Shown: piece by piece, positions 52,578-63,539 of the stretch
How positions within the stretch are numbered: the stretch's first letter is position 1
Layout of the letters: every line of letters begins with the position of its first letter
Assembly (NCBI GenBank): GCA_030386875.1
Contig: CM059562.1
Coordinates: 62,122,201-62,186,200 of the forward strand
From: Morinoia aosen
Taxonomy: Eukaryota > Arthropoda > Malacostraca > Amphipoda > Talitridae
DNA length: 64,000 bases
Direction of reading: 5' to 3'
Made by a program: the position numbers and the translations under genes
The notes under the pieces: generated by a model
Seen by the model: only the letters and a program-made list of their open reading frames with translations
The model's database searches: none
What the model was told of the DNA's origin: nothing

Positions 52578-53777
52578 GTTAGACTGCTGTGACATTTTTG
52601 TAAACATTCTTGGTTATTCGACCTCTTCATCAGTCAAAACTCAGTGGGAAAAATCTGTCTCAATGGCTTTGTCTGTATCCTACTGTGATGCTCAAGTGTA
52701 GCTGTCGGCATGGAAAAAGTTAGTACTTGGATGTGGCTAGACTGTTTTGAGACATTTTATTTTTTTTAATTTACACATGCTCATTATTTCAATGTGTTCA
52801 AACTAGATTGGTATTGCTTACTGTTGCTTATATATTGCATTCATTTTGAGGTGCGGCATAAGTACGTGTGATGTTTCATCAATTTTTTCTTGTTTACTTT
52901 TACTTTTACTAATACTTGAAGATCGTATTTGCAAAGTTAGTATGTATACATGTTTCAGGGAAAAATTTGCAAAATATAGAAGTGTGAAATTAAATATTGA
53001 CTCCCAGATAAAATGACTTGTGCAATGCCAGTGGGAACAAACTTAATGTATCACTGTGTCTTGTTAGTGAATTGATTGTAGATCTTCTACTTTGTATATC
53101 AGAGAAAGCATGTGCTAACTGGTGGTTCATAGCCTACCACCTAAAAGTAACATGTTTGACCTTGATACTAACTTTTATTTAGTGAACGATTGAACAGATA
53201 CTATGAGAAATAGATATTTCTGTACGGGACTTTGTATATTAAGCTATTCTTTTCAAAGTTTGAAGTATGTGACAGTGGCTCTCCGCGTTAGCATATGACG
53301 GTGATTATTATCATTCTTAGAAGCTTGTCAGATTGCTTTGTGAAGATATTAATTCATATTTTCTGGTGCCTTGATAACCTCCATGGTCTGTATTTTATTT
53401 GGAAATCTATTTCTTTAGTTTTTGTTGCTTTGTTAATTTCTGCTTGGCGGGAGGCCAGCATATTGTCTTTTGTGATAATGTAGATATGAAAAGTAGTGGG
53501 CAATTCTAGGTAAGTTGGAGAAATTTATGGCTGTCATTGAATAAAATTTTTGCGCTTGAGTAGATAAGTTGTATTATTTTACACATCCATCCGAAATGCT
53601 TGAGAGTGTTTGTGTTTTACGATTGTTGTTCTAGTGGGTGATTGGGTGTGGAATATGCATTATCTTTCCTAGACAGCATCAATGCTGCACCGTTCATGTT
53701 AGCTCTTGCCATATATTTTTGGTTACATGTAAAAAAAAGAAATGACATCGTGCTGCAGCTTCACTTATTTTTTGCAG

Positions 53778-53944
53778 CATCAACCCGTCACTGGCTGGCC
53801 GATTCGAGTCTGCATTCAATGTGAGCAGCGTGAATGCTGTGATGGTGCGCGACGTGCTCTTCGTGGGAGTGAACAGCATGGCTATGCACGGCGATGATTG
53901 CTTCCTCTGCTCCCACGCCACCGAGAGGCTCCATCAGCTCAACA
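53778..53944 (+). CDS. MPPE1: MPPE1 exon immediately upstream of the BEL insertion
   Basis: Acceptor TTTTTTGCAG ends at 53777. The frame reads INPSLAGRFESAFNVSSVNA, then VMVRDVLFVGVNSMAMHGDD, then CFLCSHATERLHQLN. The VNSxAMxGDxCxxC block matches MPPE1 (human has VNSVALNGDGCGIC at this point). The donor GTTAGT begins at 53945, and the BEL long terminal repeat starts only 15 bases after the exon end. Confidence 0.94.
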
Positions 53945-53959
53945 GTTAGTCTTCTTTGG

Positions 53960-55016
53960 TGTTAGACTTATAAAGGAAAAGAAAGCTTTACAGCTAGGAA
54001 CCAATTTTTATTTAACTTCGGCCACCTCCTGATGTGCCGGAATAAGTTAAAAATCCCACCAAGATCCGCGGGACCCGCAACGGGGAGCCCAACACAACTG
54101 AAACAAAGTATACCGATTTTAGAGCGTATCGTTATCAAGTGGTTTTAATATGGTTATACAAGAATTTATTTAGATATTAGATATTTCCAATAACATTTCA
54201 CCTCTCTACTCGCAACACACCTACGGAGCGTGCTGGCTTGGCCTTGAATCACAACGGTGGTTTAATTAAACAGCTCAGCTCAGGCGACGACAAGTTAATC
54301 GTGCAGGTGCGGCGGAGATACGAAGGCGGAGACAATAGGGCAGGGTTAAAAACAAGCAGTCTCGGGCAGATGACTTCAAGTTATTCTAAAAGAAGAAGAA
54401 GAACTATGTTAGTTTACTGAACTCAGCCTCAGCTGCCCTTTTTATAGGAATAAATTTCATATCGTTCAAAGTATTTCAATTGCTCAATTAAGAGCTACAC
54501 GGCTGTACCAACCTTGAAACTTTAATGGGCACAGTTCAAGAGGCACATATGTAAACGGCCGTAAGAGGAAAAATAGACAGATTAAGTTAGAGAAGACCTA
54601 GTACTTTATAAGATTTAAGGTAATATTAAGGTAATAAGAAGATAACTTCTCATTAAGAGGTAAGTAGAAATATTAGGTTAGGCGCTATGGGCCCATTTTA
54701 AGGTTTAAAGTTTAAAGTTTTAAGGACTCCTAAATAGGAGATTAAGTAAATTCCCAAAGTAGGGCTTAAAGAGTACTAGGCCTCTCGGTAAGTTTCAAAG
54801 GAGCTCAAACATGCAACGAAAAGTAAATTAAACTTAAGGAAAACCAAAAGAGTGATCACTCAAAATAAAAAGGAATTACGAAGAATCGGCCATGATGAGT
54901 AAATGGTCTGCCCCGAAGCTCTACCGCTCCTCCCTCGCACCACATACACGTAAATCTCCTAAGCTACACAATCTTTTTCTTCACGGGAACATTTAAGAGA
55001 TACGTAATTTCTAACA
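53960..55016 (-). repeat. BEL/Pao 3' LTR
   Basis: Downstream LTR relative to the element's ORF. Identical in length to the other LTR, with one base difference noticed (position 55003). Its outer edge lies 15 bp from the 3' end of the MPPE1 exon at 53778-53944. Confidence 0.95.
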
Positions 55017-55043
55017 CACTCCGGGCGGCCGGATTGAGCAATT

Positions 55044-58000
55044 TTAATTGCTCTCTTTAATTTTACGTAGACACTCTTGCGCAGCTTTCCTTATGGGTCG
55101 GGTTTTCGTAAGTCCTTCAATGATGCTTTCGCAGGGAGCCGAGTTCTCTGCCACAGCCGCAGAGATTTCCAACGGATACAGATGATTAATTGAATAAATT
55201 CCTTCCGACCGGTCCGGCTTCATCAGCTTCACACATCTCGTCTTCTTATCGGACCCAGTGAGAAGCTCGACAACTCGCCCCATTGACCAAGAAGACCTAT
55301 GTTGATTTGGCGACAAAACAAGGACGATATCCCCAGGCTTAACCGCGTCAGTCCAGGAAGACTCGTAACGGTCTCTGTCTGACTCGCGTAAGGACACGAC
55401 GTACTCTTCATACCATCTCGACTTGAAGTGTTCGAACAGCTCGTCCCTTCTCCGCAAAGATGCCAGTAGCACGTCTCTACCAGCACCAAGTACGGCGTCG
55501 GTGGCGGGAAGGACGAGGCTCTTGCCCGTATCCATTTTCAGGAACGAATTTGGCGTCAGAGGCAGGAAAGCTGTGTCTTCTGCTTCTACGTAGGTCAAGG
55601 GACGCGAGTTAACGGATTGGGAGATGTCGCTTAGTAAAGTTATGAACTGAAAATATTCTAGCTTTTTTCTTCCAATCGTTTTATAAAGGCAACTCTTCAC
55701 CACGCGGATGAGGCGCTCCCACATCGACCCGACCCATGCAGAAAATTTTGGTATTTTAAGGTGTTTTACTCCATGCTTCATTAGGAAGCTGTTGAACTCG
55801 TCATCAGCTGATGCGTGCCCAAGCAATTGACCTGCCTGCAAAAAGGTACTTGCGTTATCGGAGTATAAATTTACAGGAATGGAATACAAATTCGTGAATC
55901 TAATGAACGCAGTCAGGAAATTATCAGTTGTCATATCCGGTACTAATTCCAAATGGATAGCCCTTACATTCAAACAGGTAAAGATAATGATGTACATTTT
56001 GGTTGTACTTTCCCCAAATTTCACAAAAAAGTGACCAGTGTAGTCTACTCCCGTGTGCTGAAATGGCTTTACATAATTAACGCGATTAGAAACCAGATCT
56101 GCAACCTTGGGATATTTGAAGGGAAGGCTGTTCATTTTTTTACAAACTACACATTTAGACAGAACAGACTTCACAGTGGCACGTCCCTTCGGAATCCAAA
56201 ACCCCGCATTACGAACAGCACACAACGTTGAACCAACGCCCATATGGCTAACGGATTTATGATTCTCTAATATTATCAGGTAGGTCAAGAAACTGGATCT
56301 GGGGAGCAAGATAGGGTCTTTAACATCTCTACTCAATATTTCACATTTGTCTAAACGTCCTCTAGCTCTCAACAGCTTGTCTGAATCTAGAAAAAGATTC
56401 AGATTCTTAACTAGAGGAGGGGCAACTTTAAAAGAATCGCCTTGCAAAAAACTAATTTCCTCAGGAAAATGTAAACTTTGCTCATACCGAAGCCAGTATT
56501 TTTTAGCTTGTTCCAAAGCTTCAATTGGTTCAGTTACAATTCTTTTAAGCTTACGAGTAAATGTTAAAATAATTGCCGTAACTCTTAACAGCTTATTCAA
56601 CGAAGCAAACTTATCTACCCTAAATAGAGAATCATGCAAGTTACTAGAACTAGAGCTCCCGACCACAGTATGAGTAGACAAGGCACCCAAATTACTATCG
56701 GGCCACAGTAGAGGTTTCAACCTCAAAAAGTCGGGACCATGTTTCCAAAAAGATAGGGATTTTTTCCACTCGTTAAGACTCAAGCCTCGCGTGAGCAAGT
56801 CACTTGGGTTCATGGCAGACTGCACGTATTGGAAATTACACTGCAACCCAGTTTTTTGATGAATTCTCTCGACCAACATGAGTACATCATTCACTCTGTT
56901 TTGAGCGAATATATTTTTTGCTTTTACTTTACCAGATGAAATCCAAGACAATACTATCTGCGCATCAACTCCTACATACAACCTCTTAACGTTTAAAGAT
57001 GATAACGAAGACAAAATCAGGTCAAGGCATTTTAGCGCGAGCAACACTGCCATTAACTCCAGCGTAGGCAAAGATTTCCCTTTAACGGGTGCATTTTTAA
57101 CTTTAGCGAACACCAAGTTAGGAAGGTGGGACTGACTTTCGGGCACGACGTACGAGTTAAAACCATAGAACTGTTTAGATGCGTCAGTGAAAATCACCAA
57201 CGAAACGTCTTCTCCATCGCCTGCTAGCTTACGAGAAAAATGAACGGTAGGTACGGTGACAAGATCTAATTTCAATTTTTCGAAATCAGACACTAACTCA
57301 CAGGGCAGAGGATCATCCCAACCTAGTTTAGTCGCCCAAACGTTTTTCATTAATTGCTTACCACGAACTGCAATGGGCAAGCAAAAACCTAAAGGATCAA
57401 ATAGTTTAGAAATTTCTGACAACACTACTCTCTTGGTGACACTGTCACGGTTCTCAAAAGTTACTGGAGCTACCGACACGGTATCGCTACGGGGAAAATA
57501 ACAATAGCCTAACATCTTTTCACACTCAGCCTCGTGAGAAACTGCTATACCTTTCTCCACAAAACCAGACTGAAGGACATCATTGTTACAAGCCCATGAC
57601 CTAAGGTGAAAACCACCTTCAGCCATACGACACAGTATAGTTTCAGCAGTTTGCTCCAATTCCCGAACGTTATTGCCCGTGAAAAACAAATTATCTACGT
57701 AAAAATTTCCGTTAAGAATTTCCGAAATTTCGTCACTAGGGTATTTACTTACATGATGCTTTATTACGTAATTTAGAATGAATGGAGAAGAGATGAATCC
57801 GAAAACCAAAGATTTATACCGGTAAGCTTTAAGATTTCCCTGCTCGTCTTGCCACAAAATGGAAAACCGATTTCGATCTGCAATATTTTTCAATTTTATC
57901 ATCAAAAATGCCTTTTGGATATCGCACATTACTAAATTATTATTTAATCTTACTTTAAGAAGTAGTGACACCAGATTGGTCAATAAACTTACTCCAGGGT

Positions 58001-60401
58001 ACGCAGATTCATTTAAAGAAGGAGACTGTCCCGTTTTCAGGCTGCAATTTAGCACCACCCTAACCTTAGTTGTTACTTGCTCACCCTGTTTAACGACTGC
58101 ACGGTGAGGAATCCACACGTGCTTGTCAACCTGAACCTCATTGAGGCAGACTTCCTCAATGATTCCTTCACGAAGTTGCTGTTGGAAGACTTCATTATAT
58201 TTGCTATACAGGTTACGCTTATGAAGATTAAGTACGACTCTATTGAGAACACTTCTAGCTATATGAAAATTCGACGGAACTTCTCGAACCCTATCTTCAA
58301 CCCACGGTATTTCTACGTAATAAGCTCCGTTCCTAAATTCAATGGTGCGCTCAAACTCTGAAATCTTACTTGAATCGTAATCTGATACACTTTCCTCTAC
58401 ACCTAAAGCTTCTACTTTAAAAAGCTTATCTAAATTACTTTCAACGTTACTGTCAACAATGACGCTATTAATCGGATCAAATTCACATCCCATAGGATTC
58501 AACACGAAATTTACCGCGGACGGATTTGCGGCGGTAGAAACTTCCACCGTATCCACAGAAGGACGCGTAGGACTCGGCTCACAACGCGCACGCCTAGGAA
58601 CAATTTTACGTTTTGTCAGAAAGCTCTCGATACTACCGAACGGAATCAACCCATTAGACACAGCGAAAGCCGAGCCACCTCCCAACGCTACCAGTTCTAA
58701 CTTTCTAAACAGCCTAATAGCATCGACCCCTAACAACCCATCTAACTCGACGAAGTCAGAAGGAGTACGAAAAGCACAGTCCGCAAGAACCACGGACTGC
58801 CGCAAATTCTCAATAGCAACAGACAGTTTATCAATTTTGAAGTTAATTTTGAAATTCCTATCAATCAGCACAGGTAACTGAAAACTGCCTAACCCGTCAT
58901 TCAAGTCTAAGTAAACACTTGTTTCAGCAAATTCCCTAACCCCCCGATCCAAAAAAGAGCTGACAAAAAATTCCTTCTCGTGAAAGGGAGAAGTGACACC
59001 TAGCTTGTCTACACACTCTTTACTCAAGTAAGAGCGCTGGGAACCTGTGTCCAAGAGACACCTAACAGTGGTAGAAATCTTCCCTCGAGAAACCTTGATA
59101 GAGATAGTAGGAAGTAAATAATCGGTATTCTCGGAAGAAGAAGAATTGAGACACCAATTCTTCACGAGAGAAGGCTTAGTCTGAGGACAAAGAGCCGAAA
59201 TGTGGCTGAAACTTTTGCATATGAAACAGCTATAATCTAATTTGTTCTTACAATCTCTCGTAGAATGTTTACCACTAGAACAATTTGTACACAATCTTAA
59301 TTCACGACAGCGATCTATTCTACTTTGATAGTGTGGATATTTGAAACACTTTACCATAGAATGATCGGTTGAAGAACAAAATTTACATAACTTACGAAAG
59401 TTCTCACTAGGGCCAGAAACCCCAACATTGCGCTGAGTTGCCTTGGGAAAGAAAGAGGGCTTTACCACGGACAAACTTCCACCTTTATTCGCATCTTTTA
59501 CACCATCTTTAAGGTTAAGAGTACGGATCACTTCTGGATAATGTTCGAAAATAACTGAGCACGAAGGATGATTATCGTACCTACGACTGAATTCCTGCTT
59601 CACCGCATAAGGCAGTTTACTAAATATTAGAACAGAAAGCATCGTATTCCCGCTACCTTCCATTAAATTACAATCCCATTTCTTCAGATCGCTGACAATG
59701 CCCCTAACTTCGTTAATGAAAATCTTAGTCTCCAAATACTCTGGATGATATTTAGGCTTAAGGTTGTACAACTTCAGAATTAGATCATTAACTAAAGCTT
59801 TGCGGTCAATGAATTCGCGTTCCAACATTTTAAGGGCCTCTGAATAATTCTCGTCAGCAATAGACAAGTGATCTACGATTTTCAGGGCATAACCTCTTAG
59901 GAAAGACTTCAAATACGTCAATTTAGCAGCATCTGACAAAGATTCCCTACTGTCAATGACATTACTGAACTGCTGATAAAAATTAGGGTAGTCTAAATTT
60001 CCCGCGCCTTCACCAGAAAATGTAGGACAATGTAATGGAGGCAATTTAATTTCCGTTCGCTTTTCGTACACCTTGCCTTCTGAGGGCTCACTACGATCAA
60101 GTTTGAAAGTAGAAAGAGTTTGTTTAATTTTAATAGCATAATTTAACTGCTCTTCCAGAGCTTCCACAGAATATTCCGCTACTTCGTTGATCTGAGAATC
60201 CAGGACATCAATATCCCTCATATACTGCTCAATTTGAGAAATGCAGAACTCTCTACCCACTGCATTAAGAGATTCCGATGCTAACTTTTTAAGTGCAATG
60301 GTGATCTTACCCTTTAATGCCCCGCGCCTGCGCACCAAATGGTCGCCTTGGTCCGGTATCGCCTCGCTCCGCTCTCGAACACCTGTATTCTTTTCTGCCA
60401 T
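55044..60401 (-). CDS. BEL/Pao Gag-Pol polyprotein, intact
   Basis: A 1785-codon ORF from ATG at 60401 to 55044. Residues about 115-300 are the DUF1759-type Gag region (LHCPTFSGEGAG, YLKSFLRGYAL). Zinc knuckles follow near 339-410 (CKFCSSTDHSMVKC, CTNCSSGKHSTRDC, CFICKSFSHISALC). The aspartic protease active site is CLLDTGSQRSYLS near 450. The reverse transcriptase has RVVLNCSLKTGQSPSLNE and FYVDNLFFTG near 902, where YVDN replaces the commoner YVDD, as in some BEL elements. RNase H begins near LVIFTDASKQFYGF. The integrase has an H-x3-H...C-x2-C zinc domain near 1383-1420 and core residues in GVDYTGHFF (about 1453), YSDNAST (about 1515) and the Glu of GSMWERLIRVVKS. The C-terminal DUF5641-type domain (KPGDIVLVLSPNQHRSSW) closes the protein. 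Every catalytic motif expected is present. Confidence 0.96.
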   Translation of the reverse strand: MAEKNTGVRERSEAIPDQGDHLVRRRGALKGKITIALKKLASESLNAVGREFCISQIEQYMRDIDVLDSQINEVAEYSVEALEEQLNYAIKIKQTLSTFKLDRSEPSEGKVYEKRTEIKLPPLHCPTFSGEGAGNLDYPNFYQQFSNVIDSRESLSDAAKLTYLKSFLRGYALKIVDHLSIADENYSEALKMLEREFIDRKALVNDLILKLYNLKPKYHPEYLETKIFINEVRGIVSDLKKWDCNLMEGSGNTMLSVLIFSKLPYAVKQEFSRRYDNHPSCSVIFEHYPEVIRTLNLKDGVKDANKGGSLSVVKPSFFPKATQRNVGVSGPSENFRKLCKFCSSTDHSMVKCFKYPHYQSRIDRCRELRLCTNCSSGKHSTRDCKNKLDYSCFICKSFSHISALCPQTKPSLVKNWCLNSSSSENTDYLLPTISIKVSRGKISTTVRCLLDTGSQRSYLSKECVDKLGVTSPFHEKEFFVSSFLDRGVREFAETSVYLDLNDGLGSFQLPVLIDRNFKINFKIDKLSVAIENLRQSVVLADCAFRTPSDFVELDGLLGVDAIRLFRKLELVALGGGSAFAVSNGLIPFGSIESFLTKRKIVPRRARCEPSPTRPSVDTVEVSTAANPSAVNFVLNPMGCEFDPINSVIVDSNVESNLDKLFKVEALGVEESVSDYDSSKISEFERTIEFRNGAYYVEIPWVEDRVREVPSNFHIARSVLNRVVLNLHKRNLYSKYNEVFQQQLREGIIEEVCLNEVQVDKHVWIPHRAVVKQGEQVTTKVRVVLNCSLKTGQSPSLNESAYPGVSLLTNLVSLLLKVRLNNNLVMCDIQKAFLMIKLKNIADRNRFSILWQDEQGNLKAYRYKSLVFGFISSPFILNYVIKHHVSKYPSDEISEILNGNFYVDNLFFTGNNVRELEQTAETILCRMAEGGFHLRSWACNNDVLQSGFVEKGIAVSHEAECEKMLGYCYFPRSDTVSVAPVTFENRDSVTKRVVLSEISKLFDPLGFCLPIAVRGKQLMKNVWATKLGWDDPLPCELVSDFEKLKLDLVTVPTVHFSRKLAGDGEDVSLVIFTDASKQFYGFNSYVVPESQSHLPNLVFAKVKNAPVKGKSLPTLELMAVLLALKCLDLILSSLSSLNVKRLYVGVDAQIVLSWISSGKVKAKNIFAQNRVNDVLMLVERIHQKTGLQCNFQYVQSAMNPSDLLTRGLSLNEWKKSLSFWKHGPDFLRLKPLLWPDSNLGALSTHTVVGSSSSSNLHDSLFRVDKFASLNKLLRVTAIILTFTRKLKRIVTEPIEALEQAKKYWLRYEQSLHFPEEISFLQGDSFKVAPPLVKNLNLFLDSDKLLRARGRLDKCEILSRDVKDPILLPRSSFLTYLIILENHKSVSHMGVGSTLCAVRNAGFWIPKGRATVKSVLSKCVVCKKMNSLPFKYPKVADLVSNRVNYVKPFQHTGVDYTGHFFVKFGESTTKMYIIIFTCLNVRAIHLELVPDMTTDNFLTAFIRFTNLYSIPVNLYSDNASTFLQAGQLLGHASADDEFNSFLMKHGVKHLKIPKFSAWVGSMWERLIRVVKSCLYKTIGRKKLEYFQFITLLSDISQSVNSRPLTYVEAEDTAFLPLTPNSFLKMDTGKSLVLPATDAVLGAGRDVLLASLRRRDELFEHFKSRWYEEYVVSLRESDRDRYESSWTDAVKPGDIVLVLSPNQHRSSWSMGRVVELLTGSDKKTRCVKLMKPDRSEGIYSINHLYPLEISAAVAENSAPCESIIEGLTKTRPIRKAAQECLRKIKESN

Positions 60402-60539
60402 TTCGGCAGAGGTTAAGACAATTATAAAGCCCTTAAATACTAGACTAGTTAGAAAGTCAAATGAAAGGTTAGTAACGAAGAAAGAACGAAAGCGAAAAGT
60501 TAGTAAACAAGAACAAATTAAAGTTTCAAGAATAAATTA

Positions 60540-61596
60540 TGTTAGACTTATAAAGGAAAAGAAAGCTTTACAGCTAGGAACCAATTTTTATTTAACTTCG
60601 GCCACCTCCTGATGTGCCGGAATAAGTTAAAAATCCCACCAAGATCCGCGGGACCCGCAACGGGGAGCCCAACACAACTGAAACAAAGTATACCGATTTT
60701 AGAGCGTATCGTTATCAAGTGGTTTTAATATGGTTATACAAGAATTTATTTAGATATTAGATATTTCCAATAACATTTCACCTCTCTACTCGCAACACAC
60801 CTACGGAGCGTGCTGGCTTGGCCTTGAATCACAACGGTGGTTTAATTAAACAGCTCAGCTCAGGCGACGACAAGTTAATCGTGCAGGTGCGGCGGAGATA
60901 CGAAGGCGGAGACAATAGGGCAGGGTTAAAAACAAGCAGTCTCGGGCAGATGACTTCAAGTTATTCTAAAAGAAGAAGAAGAACTATGTTAGTTTACTGA
61001 ACTCAGCCTCAGCTGCCCTTTTTATAGGAATAAATTTCATATCGTTCAAAGTATTTCAATTGCTCAATTAAGAGCTACACGGCTGTACCAACCTTGAAAC
61101 TTTAATGGGCACAGTTCAAGAGGCACATATGTAAACGGCCGTAAGAGGAAAAATAGACAGATTAAGTTAGAGAAGACCTAGTACTTTATAAGATTTAAGG
61201 TAATATTAAGGTAATAAGAAGATAACTTCTCATTAAGAGGTAAGTAGAAATATTAGGTTAGGCGCTATGGGCCCATTTTAAGGTTTAAAGTTTAAAGTTT
61301 TAAGGACTCCTAAATAGGAGATTAAGTAAATTCCCAAAGTAGGGCTTAAAGAGTACTAGGCCTCTCGGTAAGTTTCAAAGGAGCTCAAACATGCAACGAA
61401 AAGTAAATTAAACTTAAGGAAAACCAAAAGAGTGATCACTCAAAATAAAAAGGAATTACGAAGAATCGGCCATGATGAGTAAATGGTCTGCCCCGAAGCT
61501 CTACCGCTCCTCCCTCGCACCACATACACGTAAATCTCCTAAGCTACACAATCTTTTTCTTCACGGGAACATTTAAGAGATAGGTAATTTCTAACA
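60540..61596 (-). repeat. BEL/Pao 5' LTR
   Basis: Upstream LTR for the minus-strand ORF. It should contain the promoter (TATAAA at 61026-61021, TCAGT initiator at 61000-60996) and a polyadenylation signal AATAAA near 60595-60590, both also present in the other LTR. Confidence 0.95.
60996..61026 (-). promoter_or_regulatory. Predicted BEL/Pao LTR core promoter
   Basis: On the minus strand CCTATAAAAAGGG places a TATA box at 61026-61021. A TCAGT arthropod-type initiator follows at 61000-60996, with its A at 60998. The distance from TATA to this A is 28 bases, the usual arthropod spacing, so transcription is predicted to start at 60998. Confidence 0.65.
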
Positions 61597-63173
61597 TTGG
61601 AACTAATCCTTCTTGGGACCAATATTTCTGTTTTTTTTTATGTGTCAAAGCCTGAACTGTTGTCAGTTGTTTGTCTTTTTCCCCATTCATTTGTTTGCAT
61701 TAGCTCTCTGCTACTTCATGATACGTTATATGTGAAGGTGACGACTTAGGAATGGTTCAAATAATATACTTTGAATAATTGTAGAGCATGAATTTCTTCT
61801 TAAAAATAAGTACCATGTGCATGACGTGCAGACCAGTGTATTATATTGATTTCAGCTCTCCTTTTGAGCAAAAAAGTATTCTCCTACTCTGACCTACTTA
61901 TGGCCATACATAATCACGGACTAGCAATTGTCCCAGTTGATGATTGTTGACCTTTTCTTTTGTAGAGAAACTGTCGCTTAGGTTCGTGTCTTCTCTTTCA
62001 GAATGTTGAACTTGGAGCCATTGGTGCAGTAACTTCTTTCTCTTCATTCCTGCTTGGATCTATCCAATAGTTTGATTTCCAGTGGCTTCCACGATGGGAG
62101 TCCGTGCTGAATGCAGATCACATGAAAGCTGCGTTGCTAACGAGCAAAAGTTAATTACGAACAAAATTTCAGATATAATACATCAAAGTATTTGAACAGG
62201 AATTGCATGTTGACCTATTCATTCGTTAGCACATTGGAAAAATAACTTTAATCTAGTTGCTTCTCTTTAGTCCTAATTCCTTCCTCAATAATTTCCCTCG
62301 TATCACGTTATCAAATTCAAAATCATAACTTATTTCCATTCATAAAAAAAAAATTTCAGCTCGAGAAGAGTTTTCACAAGCCATCATATTTTACAACATC
62401 AATACAGACCTACAAAACTGCAAAAGAAACTGAAATTCCAATACTGGCAAGTGTAATGAAAAAATTTTTGGAGCAACACAATGAAGTCATGTTGAAATGC
62501 TTCTCATTTGATTTTTTAATTCACACAGAGTTCTTATGTGAAAAACTTTCCCCATCTTGAAGCATTAAATAAATGAATTCCTAATTGAAGCATATTGCTA
62601 GATTTCAGATACAATTTACCAAAGTTTGTGTTGAACTTAGTTTTATGTAGATATAAAGTGATAAATTTCTCCGTGAGCTAATGAAAGTCTTAAGACTGAA
62701 CAATATGCTTTGAAAGGAAACTCTGCTTCTTAATGTTGTATTAACAGTACTTCTATTTAAACTCACTTCTCCCTGTTGAAAAAAATCGCGTTTTCAATTT
62801 TATGATAATTGTGTTGCATTAAAAAATTAAAATAAAAAAAACTTGTCCCATTCTTGTATATGCATCAGCTCTCTACTGCCATGTGAGATTTACGGATATA
62901 CTCGAATTTGGCTGGTTTGATTGAGATAGCCATTGCACGACGTCAGCCTGTCGTCTCAGGAGTCGAGGTGCCATGTTTGAAATGTGCTGCAATGATCGAC
63001 TTAGAAAATCTTTCCGAGCATTAATTTCTTCTTGAAAATGGAAACTCTGTATGCACCACGGTATTGGTATTGATATCATCACCCCTTGTTGAATATGAAT
63101 TGTTGACTATTTCCAAGGAATTTGTATTGCTTCAAAATAAACAGGTTGTGATGGCGTTGTGATGTGTGTGCAG
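61597..63173. other. Remainder of MPPE1 intron after the BEL insertion
   Basis: AT-rich intron sequence. No ORF with recognisable motifs, no terminal repeats and no RNA gene was seen. Confidence 0.55.
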
Positions 63174-63280
63174 AGGAGCTGGTGTGCAGGCGCGGTGCCG
63201 GTCCGTGCTCTCACCCTGCCGCCTCTGTGCTGCCCTCTACCGGCCACCTCCACGCTCTACCTCAGCCTGTCCTGCTCCAG
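63174..63280 (+). CDS. MPPE1: MPPE1 exon downstream of the BEL insertion
   Basis: Acceptor TGTGTGCAG and donor GTCTGC. Joined to the last base of the previous exon it reads KELVCRRGAGPCSHPAASVL and ends ALPQPVLLQ. The PVLLQ block precedes HYPLYR in known MPPE1, which would start the next exon, outside the window. The Cys/Pro-rich middle is variable among species. The exon sits 1577 bp after the retrotransposon, and its phase agrees with the exon at 53778. Confidence 0.82.
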
Positions 63281-63539
63281 GTCTGCTGTTACACGAAAGC
63301 CACTACTGTGATATCCAGTGATAACAATTCAGCGATTAGTTTATTTTTTCGTGCGTTTCTCATTATTTTGTTGGGAGGAGTGTATCAGTGATGCATTGAG
63401 TGTTCCATTTAATGCCAGAGTGGCAGTTTTTGTGGGTGCCCCTCTCCATATACTGGTGTTGACTATGTTACTCATGTGATGTTGAGATTGCTAGGAACAA
63501 AAATAACATTTCGTCTAGTTACATGAAGTAAGAGTATCA

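Larger units (their letters stand above)
53960..61596 (-). mobile_element. Complete BEL/Pao LTR retrotransposon inserted in MPPE1, antisense
   Basis: Two 1057-bp long terminal repeats (53960-55016 and 60540-61596), each starting TGTTAGA and ending TCTAACA, bracket a single minus-strand ORF. The flanking direct repeat is TTGG (53956-53959 and 61597-61600), 4 bp. By eye the LTRs differ at one position only (55003 C, 61583 G), implying a very recent insertion. No frameshift or stop interrupts the polyprotein, and there is no envelope ORF. All parts needed for retrotransposition appear to be present, so the element may be active or only just inactive. The GC-rich purine/pyrimidine tract GGCCGCCCGGAGTG lies next to the 3' LTR on the element strand. 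I could not identify the primer-binding site. Confidence 0.96.

Noticed and set aside
54238-54420. 60-codon ORF repeated identically at 60818-61000
   Set aside because: It lies in the BEL LTRs and is duplicated with them. It is on the opposite strand to the polyprotein and has no domain.
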